A stretch of DNA of 64,000 bases from Proteromonas lacertae (Eukaryota > Sar > Bigyra > Opalinata > Proteromonadidae). A model generated the notes under the pieces. The model was not told where the DNA came from, did no database searches, and worked only from the letters and a program-made list of their open reading frames with translations. Of this stretch, positions 14,139-24,305 are shown one piece after another; position 1 is the stretch's first letter, and each line of letters opens with the position of its first letter. A program made the position numbers and the translations under genes. The stretch covers positions 1 through 64,000 of the forward strand of contig NGBS01000016.1 of assembly GCA_002245135.1 (NCBI GenBank), given 5' to 3'.

Positions 14139-16522
14139 TTATGAATCTAACAATTTTAACGCTTCACTCTCTAAATCATTCACATTATTATCCTCTTCTT
14201 CCTCCTCTTCTTCACTTTCATCTGATAATTTATTCACATCATCATCATCTTCCTCTTCATCATCATATTCATTTCCTAATTCAACACCATTCTCTATTTC
14301 ATTATCATTATCATTATTATCTTCTTCTTCTCCTTCTTCTAATTCATATTCTTTTCTTTGTTTCTTCATCAATAATCTCTTTTGTTTAATTCTTTGTTTC
14401 TCTTTCTGTTTTGATATAACATCAGCCTTTTCTAACTTCGATTTAATCATTTCTGTTATTAATTGACTTTCTTTCTTCAATTCTTCTTTATCTAATTCAT
14501 CTATATCTTTGATATTTATTTCATTATTATTATCTTCATTTTCACTGTCACTAAATATAATATGTTCACCTGAACCAACCACTTTGCCATTTTTAATTTT
14601 TAATTTTTTCTTTGGATTTAATACTTTATTAGTTGTATCTATTGATATATTATGTTCATTCATTATATCATCAATATTAACTGCTTTTCTTTTAACTCTT
14701 AATACATCATCTTCTTCATTTTCATTATCTTCTTCTTCGAGTTTTGATTTTGATTTTTTTATGGTTTTTAGTTTAGTTTCTACCTCTTTTTCTACATCAT
14801 CATCTTCTTCTTTCTTCTTCCATTTCATTATTTCCTATTTTCTTTTTACTCTTTTCTTCTTTCTTTTTCAATTTCTTTTCTTCTTTTAATAACTTCTGAT
14901 TTTCTCTCAGCTTCTGTAGTTTTAATTTCTTCTTTTGTGATGTCTCTCTTGATTCATTCTCTTTTAATTCTAATTTGGGCATTATCGCTAAACCCATAGA
15001 TTCTGCAAATTTACCTTGATCAATCTCATTCACTTTAAATACCTCTTTATTTGGCATTAAATAAATAGATCGTAAATAACATGTAAATGCTTTCTGTGCT
15101 AAAGATTTTAACTCCACATCCTTTCGCTAATAATTGAGATAAAGTTTGGGTCATCGAAACTTTTTTCTGGGGATTAACGGATATTTTTTGTAATGGTATT
15201 TTTTTATTGGCTAATATCTCAATCATTTTTATTTCTGATGGTAAGAGTAGTAATAATCCTTGACCATTGTCTTTGTATCTTGCTGTTCTACCTACACGAT
15301 GAATATAACACTCATAATCTTCAGGACAATCGTATTGTAACACCCAATTCACTTTAGGAAAATCTAATCCTCTTGCTGCTATATCAGTACAAAATAAAAT
15401 AGCACATTCTTTCTCTAAGTACAAAAAAATATAAATTAAAGAAATTCAAAAAAATAAATTCGTTACATAAAAGGATATAAAATCAAAATATTCATAAGTT
15501 CTCATTGATTGTTTCTGTCTTCCATGTATTTGCATCACTGGAACACCTGGTTTAATTTGTCGAAATGATTCATACAAAAACCTCACTTCCTTACAGCTAT
15601 TCACAAACACTAATATTTTACATTTTAAATGACTTTTTATAAATGAATATAATATGTCCAATTTCTCTTCAATTGGAACAATCATATATCTTTGTACTAA
15701 TTGGTCAGGTGTTGCTAAGGCATCTTTATCATGAACTCCAATATATTCAGGATGGTTTAAACTCAACTTAACTAGATTACTGATAGATTTATTTTGTGTT
15801 GCACTAAACAAGAGGTTTTGACGTGTGTTTGTAGGAGGTAAATAACTTAAAATGTCATTTAATTGTGTTTCAAAACCCATATCCAATATTCTATCTGCTT
15901 CATCAACTACTAAAATTTGAATTGTACTTAAATCAAAATCTGGTGTTTGTTGAAGGTGTTGTAATAATCTACCAGGTGTTGCTACTAAGATATTCATTTT
16001 ACATATTCTTATTTGCTCTTCTTTGAAATCTTTTCCTCCTGTTACTAAACCAGCAGAATATATATGAAATTTACCTACTGATCGTAATATTTCGAATATT
16101 TGTAATGCCAATTCTCTTGTTGGAGATAATATTAATGCTCCTAGACCTAATTCAGTATCCCACTTCTCATGATACAATTTCTCAAGTACAGGGATTATAA
16201 AAGCAAGGGTTTTACCAGATCCTGTTTTTGCAGCACCTAAAATATCTCTACCAGCTAATGCGTGAGGTATTGCAGCTTTTTGAATATCAGTCATTGTCTC
16301 AAATTTTGCCGACTTTAATCCATTCAATGTAATATGTGAAATAGGTAATTGATCAAAATTTGTTGCATTTCCATACAAAACACCTGGAGCAGGTGTCTCT
16401 TCCATAATTCGTTCTTTCAGCTGTTTAATTTCAGCATCTTCTGATTGAAATTGTTTAATTTTTGTTGGTTTCTTAAATTTCTTCTTGTTTTTATTCATGA
16501 GGTTTGATGATAAGTTTGGCAT
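14139..16522 (-). CDS. DBP4: DEAD-box RNA helicase DDX10/Dbp4 (ribosome biogenesis)
   Basis: All core helicase motifs are present: Q motif (TDIQKAAIPHA), motif I AKTGSGKT, Ia PTRELA, II VDEADR, III SAT, then TDIAARGLDF and HRVGRTAR. The post-helicase block with QKAF-x2-YLRS and a K-R-K-x-V element near an acidic tail identify the Dbp4/DDX10 branch, which acts in early small-subunit rRNA processing in the nucleolus. One intron lies near 15,430-15,466. Its acceptor is best read as TTAGAG, which keeps frame. Two apparent single-base insertions break the frame: one just after LLAK (about 15,118) and one in the GAA/AGA repeat near 14,810. Both flanks of each match the family, so I read these as sequence errors or polymorphisms rather than gene ends. 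The tail (14,139-14,800) is very acidic. It is divergent from TIM23, 51 bp away. Confidence 0.9.
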
Positions 16523-16573
16523 GAATTAATCCAGAATACCAAAAACCGAGTATTTTATCATTTTGTATTTTTC

Positions 16574-17128
16574 ATGACAGAGAAGCAAAAACCAGTACCT
16601 ATAGTGGCACTACCTCCTACAAAAAAAGGTCCAGAATATATCTCTACATCAACAAGTATTGGATTTGCTGGAAGATTGTGTATGACAACAGGAGTTAATT
16701 ATTTACTCGGTATTGGTTTTGGTGGTATTATTGGTGCATATAAAGGATTAAAAACCTCACCAAGTCCAAGATTTAGAATTAGATTGAATAGTTTTCTTAA
16801 CGGAGCAGCACAAGCTGGATCACATTCGGGTAATGCTCTAGCTGTTTTTACAATGTATTACTTGACTAGTTATCACTTAATGCAAAGGCTTAATTTTAAA
16901 TATCATATGCTAGGTGATAAATCTCTAGCTTTTACTGCTGGCATGTGTACAGGTTTTTTATATAAACTAACAGCAGGTATATATCTATCAATATTATTCA
17001 TATATTTACTGTTAATAGTGACATTACGAGCAAATGTGATGGCAACGTTTGTAGGTGGTTTTGTGGCGATTAGGATTTCAGTATGTGAAACCAATATTCA
17101 AATATATCCACATGCATCCATTTATTAA
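16574..17128 (+). CDS. TIM23: TIM23-like mitochondrial inner-membrane translocase subunit
   Basis: A Tim17/22/23 (PRAT) family protein. It has a short polar N-terminus, then four hydrophobic, Gly-rich segments including GIGFGGIIGAYKGL, SHSGNALAVFTMYY, FTAGMCTGFLYKLT and VMATFVGGFVAI. TIM23 forms the presequence translocase channel complex in the inner membrane. The block GRLCMTTGVNY followed by R-x-R-x2-L-N matches Tim23 better than Tim17. An intron at 16,977-17,018 (42 nt) joins ...KLTA to VTLRANVM. The C-terminus is uncertain: translation can run to 17,128, or a second intron (GTATGTG... to TTAAG, about 17,082-17,130) would give a shorter end at about 17,142. The start lies 51 bp from the divergent helicase gene. 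Confidence 0.85.
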   Translation: MTEKQKPVPIVALPPTKKGPEYISTSTSIGFAGRLCMTTGVNYLLGIGFGGIIGAYKGLKTSPSPRFRIRLNSFLNGAAQAGSHSGNALAVFTMYYLTSYHLMQRLNFKYHMLGDKSLAFTAGMCTGFLYKLTAGIYLSILFIYLLLIVTLRANVMATFVGGFVAIRISVCETNIQIYPHASIY

Positions 17129-17224
17129 GAGTATCATTGCTTAAATTATTTATTTATTCGTTATTTGTGTTTGTTGTTTATTTAACAGAGCATTGATATC
17201 CAGAGTTGTTGATTACTAAATACA

Positions 17225-18484
17225 ATGACTTTAATGACTCTTTTGAAATGTATAAAAAAGATATATTGTATTAACTTGATTCAAAGCTTGAATTCAAGGA
17301 TTGTAAATATTATATCATTTTGCGTTTTTCTGATGCTGCATGGCGTAAATCCCGAAACAAAAGCATCAACTCGTAAGCCAACGAATAACTGGAACTCATC
17401 TAACCTAATAAACACCCGTAAATATACTGTTTTACATTCTAAACATCTGTCTTCTTCTTCAGGTAGATTGATCGCTTCTGAACAAGAACTACAGCTGGCT
17501 AATGATTGGCTATACTATATTACTTATTATGCCCTCAATGAACATTCATCACCGCCTCCTCAAGTATCTACGCAAATAAAACCTCCACCCGCAGCTATCG
17601 TCACAAGAAAAGATCAGCCAAGGAAGTCTAGAACAGAAATAGAAGATTTTCATTTTAAAGATGCTGTTAATACTTATCAGCAACTAGAAAAAGAAGAAAT
17701 TATGTGTAGAAATTGTCAGCAGCAGTCAAAGAAAGTAAATTCATTTGGATATCATGATGGTTTTATCTGCATGAATTGCGCAGCTAAAGCCTATTCAAGA
17801 ATTAGTGAGTTAGTAGATTGGGAAGAAATAGTAGAGAACGGAAGAGGAATTCAATGTGATAGACTTAGACATCAGAAGAAACTAAGTTCATTTATAAAAT
17901 TCGAAAATAAAACTGGAACTTACAAAAGAGTTAAACTATGTATATTCTGTCGAAATGTGAAGAGATGGGAATATTCTAGAAAATCACTTTATCCATCGCC
18001 TGCTACTAAGAATCCACATTCACCTACTAGTAATATCAATAATAATAATATGAATATTAGTTTGAATTGTAATACTTTAATATCTCCCAAGAGAAGAAAA
18101 GTGGATGAATTAGTGCCAATTTTACCAAGACCAGTAGTTGATTTTGATAATAAAAATAATAATATTCCAATACCTATGCCAATTCCTCAACCTAATAATA
18201 ATAATAATCCAAACCAACCACCTCCACCACAACAACAAACACCGCTTGTACCAATCGCTTCATCATTACCATCTGCTAATATTATTGTACAACAACAACA
18301 ACAACAACCATTACCATTACCTCAATCTATTGTTTTATCTGATATTCTACAACAGCAACAGCAACAAATACAACAATCTTTACAACAAAACCAACAACAG
18401 AAGCAAAACCAACAACCACCAATACAACAACAGCAACAAATTCAACCTGTAGAAGCAAACAGCAACAAGTACAACAAGAATTAA
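17225..18484 (+). CDS. Cys-rich zinc-finger-like protein with Gln/Asn/Pro-rich tail (family member 1)
   Basis: I do not recognise this family. A core of about 100 residues (roughly 160-255) carries C-x2-C, about 20 residues, C-x2-C, a single C followed by D-R-L-R-H, then K-K-L-S-S-F and C-I-F-C-R-N-V-K-R. This spacing suggests two zinc-binding knuckles. Two more genes here share the core (20,735 and 21,547). The N-terminus is hydrophobic, and the Met at about 17,332 could be the true start. From residue 280 the protein is N-, P- and Q-rich. The annotated stop at 18,484 comes after a likely one-base loss in an A-run: the adjacent frame continues the Q-rich tail and an acidic end to a TGA at 18,517-18,519. 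Regulatory or nucleic-acid binding is a guess. Confidence 0.75.
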   Translation: MTLMTLLKCIKKIYCINLIQSLNSRIVNIISFCVFLMLHGVNPETKASTRKPTNNWNSSNLINTRKYTVLHSKHLSSSSGRLIASEQELQLANDWLYYITYYALNEHSSPPPQVSTQIKPPPAAIVTRKDQPRKSRTEIEDFHFKDAVNTYQQLEKEEIMCRNCQQQSKKVNSFGYHDGFICMNCAAKAYSRISELVDWEEIVENGRGIQCDRLRHQKKLSSFIKFENKTGTYKRVKLCIFCRNVKRWEYSRKSLYPSPATKNPHSPTSNINNNNMNISLNCNTLISPKRRKVDELVPILPRPVVDFDNKNNNIPIPMPIPQPNNNNNPNQPPPPQQQTPLVPIASSLPSANIIVQQQQQQPLPLPQSIVLSDILQQQQQQIQQSLQQNQQQKQNQQPPIQQQQQIQPVEANSNKYNKN

Positions 18485-18720
18485 AGAATAGTAATGATAG
18501 TGATAATAAACAACCGTGACTAGAATACCCTAATTTTTATTTTTATTTTTCGTGTAAATATATTTTTTATTGTTGTATTGATGTTGGGTTAAATAGGTGT
18601 TTTTTTAACTTATTAACAGTATAATTAATCCTTATATTTTACACATGTATTTGTTCATTTAGTCAAGTGAGATTTAAAGAAAACGTGTTTGTTGTAAAAA
18701 TATATTCGTTTCTGTTGTGG

Positions 18721-19340
18721 ATGGAAGAAAAAGAAGTGGATGAAGACTGTATTAATGAATATAAAGGTAAAAATCTTCACATATATAATTATAGAAGAAT
18801 TTGCAAAGGCTTTGCAAATCATAAAAGAAGGAGATTTAAATAGAGCAATAATTATATTGAAAGAATTATATTGGAAGCTTGTAAATATATTACTTATTAT
18901 GTATTATTATAGCCTGCCTTATCGGGTCTTATAACAACGCTTGATGAAGTAGAAACTGAATTATGGAAGAGATCTTCACCTCTATATTCTATAAATTCAC
19001 ATAATTCTACACTATTTTCAAAACTATATAACGACGTGGTTGTTCAAACAGATCAACCAATGTTGGAAGATAATACGGCTTCTTTAGGGATACAGACAGA
19101 TGTAAATGATATAGATAAAATGTACCGTGAACTTAAAGGAAAAAAGAATGAAAATAGTCTGCCACAAAATGATGTAATAGTCGTTAAAAGAAAAATTCCA
19201 GATTATCATTTAACAAAAAGTAAAAAATAAGAACCTGTATGAGTTTATCATTTTTAGATGATGATGATGATGATTATAATGGAAATGAAATAGATTCATT
19301 TCCACAAACGAAATGCAGTTCCAATTCCAGGAATCACTAA
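18721..19340 (+). CDS. Small hypothetical protein, possible TPR-like N-terminus and acidic end
   Basis: A gene of four short exons that only reads through if spliced. It starts at ATG 18,721 (MEEKEVDEDCINEYK). Introns follow at about 18,767-18,794 and 18,882-18,912 and, probably, about 19,224-19,261 (GTAAAAAATAAG...TTTTTAG), before the stop at 19,338-19,340. Without the last splice it ends at 19,230. Residues 17-40 (ALQIIKEGDLNRAIIILKEL) look like one tetratricopeptide-type helix pair. The rest is polar, with a Thr/Gln/Asp-rich middle and a run of six Asp near the end. No family is recognised. It converges on the kinase gene, ending 96 bp before that gene's stop. Confidence 0.55.
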
Positions 19341-19435
19341 TTTAAACCCCATATAATAGACTTAACACAATATTGCTTAGAATAAATACGCTATTTATTG
19401 TTTTTTCTAATTATTTGTATATGTATATAACAAAA

Positions 19436-19799
19436 TCACACTAATTTTCTCTTCTTCGTTTGAAACTCATGATCTCCTGATAGTTGCACTGGTAGTCTCG
19501 GTAATAAATGAGGATCAATCACTTCATTAAACCAAGGATGAGATAACGCTTGTTCTGCAGTTAATCTATTCTCTGGATTAATTACTAATAATTTATCAAT
19601 CAAATCCCAAGCTTCATCTGGTAATTTGAAAGAAGGTCCATGTTTATCTCTGGCTATACGATATAAGTGGTTTTGTAATCTTCTCTCGTGTGGTTTTATT
19701 TCCTCTAATAATGCCTTTCTTGAATAACTATAAGCATCACTCCATGAATCTCGAGTAGGTGTTCCACATATGCTTAATATTATATATAATTCATCATTC

Positions 19800-19834
<35 letters not shown>

Positions 19835-20532
19835 TATACATCCGATTCTGCTATGAATGGAGATCTTCCAATTATTAATTCAGCAATTATACATCCTACA
19901 CTCCACATATCAATACTATTCTTATATTTCGTACATCCTAATAATAATTCAGGTGGTCTATACCATCTTGTTATAACATTATTTGTATAATCTCTCTCTA
20001 AACCCATTTGCCTTGATAAACCGAAATCAGCGAGTTTTACTTCATTAAATTCTGTTATTAGTATATTGGATGATTTTAAATCTCTGTGTATTATATTGTT
20101 GTCATGAACAAATTTCAATGCTTGTAATAATTGATACATATAACATTTAATTTGTGTTTCATTGAACCAAGGAATGCCACCTTCTCTAGCCATATCCATT
20201 AAACCAGATAAATCAGTATCAACATATTCAAAAACTAAATATACATCATCACCTATTCCATTTTCTGCTTTTGATGTTGCAATCTCTTTTAATTCCACTA
20301 TATTTGGATGTTTCAAACTTTTTAATATCTTTATTTCTCTAAGGGCCGTAATTGGGAAACCATCAATTTGTCTTGGTAATTGAATCTAATAAAACTAACA
20401 TATTATTTATACCTTTTTCATTGCAACAAGTTCTTTGGTAAATATATCAACTGCAACAAATACTTGACCATAAGTACCTTCTCCTATTTGTTCAAGCTTT
20501 TTATAGCACTGAGCATCTCTTGTTTTCCACAT
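19436..20532 (-). CDS. PITALRE cyclin-dependent kinase (CDK9/CDK12 class)
   Basis: Three exons (20,532-20,413; 20,385-19,840; 19,798-19,436) give an intact 342-residue kinase. Visible motifs are the Gly loop (IGEGTYGQV), AMKK, the cyclin-binding helix GFPITALREIKIL, HRDLKSSN, DFG and the T-loop YTNNVITRWYRPPELLLG, whose Thr is the usual activating site. The PITALRE helix, VYLVFEY and the basic end TKKRKLV place it with transcriptional kinases (CDK9, CDK12/Ctk1) that phosphorylate the RNA polymerase II C-terminal domain. Which of these it is cannot be fixed by eye. Its second intron is almost pure ATT repeat. Confidence 0.9.
19799..19839 (-). repeat. Trinucleotide microsatellite forming an entire intron
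   Basis: This 41-nt intron of the kinase gene consists of GTATAT followed by ATT units up to the TAG acceptor. It is the clearest case here of a microsatellite acting as an intron body. Confidence 0.85.
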
Positions 20533-20734
20533 ATTTATAGTTTATTTGTTATTTGATTCACTTTGTAATTAGAAAAAAGCAAATTGATTATCAAGCCAAT
20601 TTTAATGACTCGAAGCATTTTCTAATGATTAGAAATGGAATGATATGTATAATTTATTCATATAATAACAGAAACAGTATATAAAATATTTACTGGAATA
20701 AAATTACTAATTCACCCTTATTTACTGATGTTAC

Positions 20735-21175
20735 TCAATGGAAAGATGCTCTTTTCATTTCATATACATCATGTATGTTCCTGCAATATATACAAAATGG
20801 TGATTGGTAATAATCTTTATTATTTCTTTTGCAACAAATAAAAGAGCTTAATGTTCTTTTATTTTTGCAGCTATGACATTCAATAGTTCCAACATAACAC
20901 CAATCTTTTAGATCGCACTTATTAATTGATCTACGTGCAGTACATCCTTTGCAAACATAGAACTTTTGGTTGTATTCAAATGTATCAATCCTTTTCACAG
21001 TTCTTAAGCATATATAGCATGTAACTGATTGTTTTTCTAATTTCTGATATGAACCTAATTCTTGTGCACATATACCTTTTGGCAGTTCAGTGTTTATTTT
21101 ATTATGTCTAAGATTCTTTATTCCTTTCTTTAGCGCTATTTTTGTTGATGAAGCATGTGTTACTGATTTTGCCAT
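20735..21175 (-). CDS. Cys-rich zinc-finger-like protein (family member 2, shortest)
   Basis: An intact 146-residue protein made almost only of the shared core: C-Y-I-C, about 20 residues, C-K-G-C, then D-W-C, C-H-S-C, K-R-T-L-S-S-F and C-I-Y-C-R-N near the C-terminus. Its middle pair is a full C-x2-C where member 1 keeps a single Cys, which suggests that two treble-clef or ribbon sites are ancestral. The N-terminus is basic and it lacks the low-complexity tail of member 1. It lies next to member 3 on the same strand, so local tandem duplication is likely. Function unknown. Confidence 0.75.
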   Translation of the reverse strand: MAKSVTHASSTKIALKKGIKNLRHNKINTELPKGICAQELGSYQKLEKQSVTCYICLRTVKRIDTFEYNQKFYVCKGCTARRSINKCDLKDWCYVGTIECHSCKNKRTLSSFICCKRNNKDYYQSPFCIYCRNIHDVYEMKRASFH

Positions 21176-21546
21176 TATACTGGAGGGTTCTATTAGGTGT
21201 AATATATGATTTATCCAGGATAATTAATTGGAGAATAGACTAATACTAGTGTTTATTAGGTGCACTTGCGCTAGCTACAGGGAGAATATTAGAGATGTTT
21301 AATAAGTTGATATGTTGAAGTTGTTTAAGGGGTATGTTATCCCCTGCATGATGAATGAAGTATGGATGTTGGTTGTAATTTACTCTACTGTTCATTATTT
21401 ATTTGTCAACGTATAGAAACGAATAAATTTTATTTTAATTTGGAACAGTTGAATGGTCTTTATGTTATTACTCATGTTTCAATGGAATTTTGATAATAAT
21501 AAAAAATGACACAGTATAGAATATATAAATTAAACAAATAATTTAT
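21176..21546. other. 371-bp intergenic stretch between two Cys-rich family genes
   Basis: No coding pattern or tRNA seen. It is less A+T-rich than most spacers and holds a neat small hairpin at 21,327-21,345 (AGGGG, loop TATGTTAT, CCCCT). It probably contains the promoter of the 20,735-21,175 gene. A small RNA cannot be excluded. Confidence 0.35.
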
Positions 21547-22197
21547 TTATAGACTCACTAATTGAATTTTAGCCTTTTTGATTGGATGTTCAGCAATAAT
21601 ATTGTTGCCTTTGCACATCTCACCTTCATCTCGAGATCTTTTTTTGGTTTGTTTACGTAAGTATTCAAATCGTTTTACATTTCTACAGAAAATACAAAGC
21701 TGACCTATTTCATATTCTCCAGATTTATTATTATACCTCACAAATGAACTCAAATCTTTAGAGTGTTTTATTCGTTGACATTGGCATGTACTATCAGATA
21801 AATTGTCTTCCATTTCATGTTCCCAATCAGGTAATTGTCCAACTTCTTCATATATTCTAACAGAACAATCGAGACATGTATATCTGTCATCCTGTCCAAA
21901 AGACTTCAACAACTCTACGCTATTATTACACATACTGCATTTCACTCTTTTACACTCTATACTTCTATATTTCTCTATTGCTTGGTTAATAATCTCTTCT
22001 GTATATTCAAACTTTGGCTCTTTATTATATTTTGAGGGTCTTCTTCGTTTATTATTAGTTCTTTGAGGTATTGCTGATGGAATTATACATTGTTGTAGAT
22101 AGATTGGAACTAATGAGTAGGTAGCATAGGGAAACGATTGATCATTATTAACTGGAATAAATGCATGTGGTTGGAGTATTTGATTTTGTTCATACAT
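21547..22197 (-). CDS. Cys-rich zinc-finger-like protein (family member 3)
   Basis: An intact 216-residue protein. The core at about residues 80-180 has C-S-M-C, about 18 residues, C-L-D-C, Leu-Pro-Asp-Trp, C-Q-C-Q-R, K-D-L-S-S-F-V and C-I-F-C-R-N-V-K-R-F-E-Y. It is closest to member 1 (17,225), sharing the RNVKR-x-EY end and the S-F-G after the first Cys pair. A basic run (TNNKRRRPSKYNK) before the core and KKRSRDE after it could be nuclear localisation signals. This hints at a nuclear role, but no family is recognised. Confidence 0.75.
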   Translation of the reverse strand: MYEQNQILQPHAFIPVNNDQSFPYATYSLVPIYLQQCIIPSAIPQRTNNKRRRPSKYNKEPKFEYTEEIINQAIEKYRSIECKRVKCSMCNNSVELLKSFGQDDRYTCLDCSVRIYEEVGQLPDWEHEMEDNLSDSTCQCQRIKHSKDLSSFVRYNNKSGEYEIGQLCIFCRNVKRFEYLRKQTKKRSRDEGEMCKGNNIIAEHPIKKAKIQLVSL

Positions 22198-22468
22198 TCT
22201 GTTTTATGAAGAGATGTAAAAATAAACTGACTATATTTTTTTGTTAATTTTTATATGTAAAGTTATTTTTTACATAACAAACGGAAATAGCTTTACGATT
22301 TTACAGTGAATGTCAGTAGTGCGTTTTAACTTCATTTTATAATACTTTTACTTATGAAAATTTTTACATGTTGATATGTGTCATCTACACTTCTTTTTGT
22401 TTCTTAATCATCCCATACCTTTACAAAAAATATGATAGTCATAATTATGGGTATAAAACTAACTAATT
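22198..22468. other. Intergenic stretch with nothing recognised
   Basis: A+T-rich DNA between the Cys-rich gene start (22,197) and the NMD3 stop. It should contain the promoter of the former. I see no RNA gene or coding pattern. Confidence 0.5.
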
Positions 22469-24195
22469 TTACAAATCAGCTAATTCTTCTTCAGTAAACA
22501 GTTTACCATTACTTTTTGGTAATTCTGGCTCTTTAATAACCTCTCCATCACCATTTACATCATCATCTCCTCCCTCTTCTTCAACATCCTCCTCATCCTT
22601 CATTTCAACTGTTGATATTAAAGGTATATCTTCTTCAAGATCATCATGACCTTCTATTCATAAAATAATAAAATATAAATAATTATATATACTCATTAAC
22701 TCATCCTTGTTATAATCCTTATGTGATTCGAAATAGGATTTATCCTTAATAATATCTACCTTAGCTCTCATTTCAGGATCTTCTTCTAACTCACGCATGA
22801 ATAATTCATAATCTCTCTCAGCTTTAGCTTTATCACCCTTTGTCTTAACATTATCTTCATCATAATGTAATCCTCTTAATTTCCAAGCTCTGTTATGGAT
22901 TTCTTGTCTGAATTTCGGATAACATTTCTTTAATAGTATAACTGGAGGTAATTTATTTAATAATTGTCTTGCATTTGCATCATTAAATACACAACACTCT
23001 GTATCATAACCTAATACACTATCTCCAGCTTTTAATATAAATCCTAAGTGAGATCTTACAGTAAACTTTGTATCATTAATACCAAAATCTCTTACTCGAG
23101 CTACAGTTACATCAGCTAATTTATATTTATAATGACCTGATATATATTCTTTGGATTCTTTACCGTTCACCATTTCTATATCAATTACTATAAATTCTGT
23201 TGTCATTCTTAATGATAATAAAGGATCAAATGGATGCTATATTTAAAATAAAAAAAATAAATATATATACTTGAAAATATCGATCAGTATCCATCATAAC
23301 TCTCTTCAATGTAAAAGGATCAACAAAAAATAACATTTGACAAACATTATCACATATCACCAATGGATTAATACCTAAATTACTAGCCGTTTTGGTTGGT
23401 AAAACGCATAAATCATCTTTACAAATTGGTACAATTGTACATGTATAAGCATATTTGAAATTATAAATATTAGACTTTAGATCTTGAGAAACTAATTGAC
23501 GTGCATCTTTATAAATCATTGGAACTACACTTTTTAAGAAATCAATGAAGCCTTTCGCATGTGAACGATGGTTAAAGTAGAAATCAATTCCATCTGGTTG
23601 AGTATCGATTTTTATACATTTCTTTTGCATGTTGTGTTTGATGATTAATTGTTCTAAATAGTAGAAGGTACGCTTATGTTCGACTTTTTGACGAACTTGT
23701 ACAACTGAATCCCAAGCCTGGTTGCAAGCTTCTCGAATACAATCAAGACATTGAGAATATTGAATAACAAATTCAACTACAATTGATTGTTGCAATAAAA
23801 CACCATATTCTTCTTTCTGTACTGTTAATTTCACCTTCAGACGTCTTGAATGAGGCTCAGTATATAAAAATCCTGCATCTATTAATTTTACCTTCCTTAA
23901 ACCTTTGATTTTCTTTAAACACATAGCTAACAACTCACGTGACTCTGGTTCAATCACCATCCATGGTGGTCTATTATATCTACCACACTTTGTGCAATAT
24001 TGGAGAGTTTCTTGCCTTGAAATACCTTCAGTAATGTTCACTTTTTGTGATAAACAGCTGATACACATGTTTGACTTGTTTGCATCTATTAAACTACCAC
24101 AAATACAACAAAGATTATATCAGTTAAGGAGTCTATGGCTAAATATAGCAACTTTTAAAAAGATATATTTTATTCTTCTCTTCTTGAACCTCCAT
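22469..24195 (-). CDS. NMD3: 60S ribosomal subunit nuclear export adaptor NMD3
   Basis: Strong match along the protein: CCICG-x9-MCISC and YCTKCGRYNRPP zinc knuckles, ESRELLAMCLKKIKGL, DAGFLYTEPHSRRLKVKLT, YYLEQLIIKHNMQ, IVPICKDDLC, VRSHLGFILKAGD, and the acidic, Leu-rich C-terminus (FTEEELADL) where the Crm1 export signal lies in known NMD3. It carries the large subunit from nucleus to cytoplasm. Introns lie near 23,207-23,270 and 22,635-22,673. The 5' end is unclear: the codon row containing CCICG is closed by a TGA just upstream with no Met. A Met at 24,195 (MEVQEEKNK) plus a short intron would need one extra base to join, so a missing base near 24,110 or another splice form is likely. Divergent from CUL4, 110 bp away. 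Confidence 0.88.
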
Positions 24196-24305
24196 TTTCT
24201 CAAAAATGCCAAAAATACAAATGTGGGTAATGAAAACTGTATTTGTGAAAACCCATTTCAATTAATTTCTTTTCTTTACTCTATTCTTGCACCAATCAAA
24301 GCAGT

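Noticed and set aside
14141-14889. Plus-strand Leu/His- and Ser/Phe-rich open frames
   Set aside because: They are the complement of the acidic Glu/Asp-rich tail of the DDX10 helicase, whose codon repeats leave all frames open.
17082-17142. Second intron at the end of TIM23
   Set aside because: Splice signals are plausible but neither C-terminus matches the family well enough to choose. Kept only as an alternative.
18138-18452. Second open frame rich in Asn, Ile and Tyr
   Set aside because: A shadow of the CAA/AAT repeats that encode the Gln/Asn tail of the Cys-rich protein.
21176-21546. tRNA or other known RNA gene in the spacer
   Set aside because: No A/B box pair or cloverleaf can be drawn; only one small hairpin is clear.
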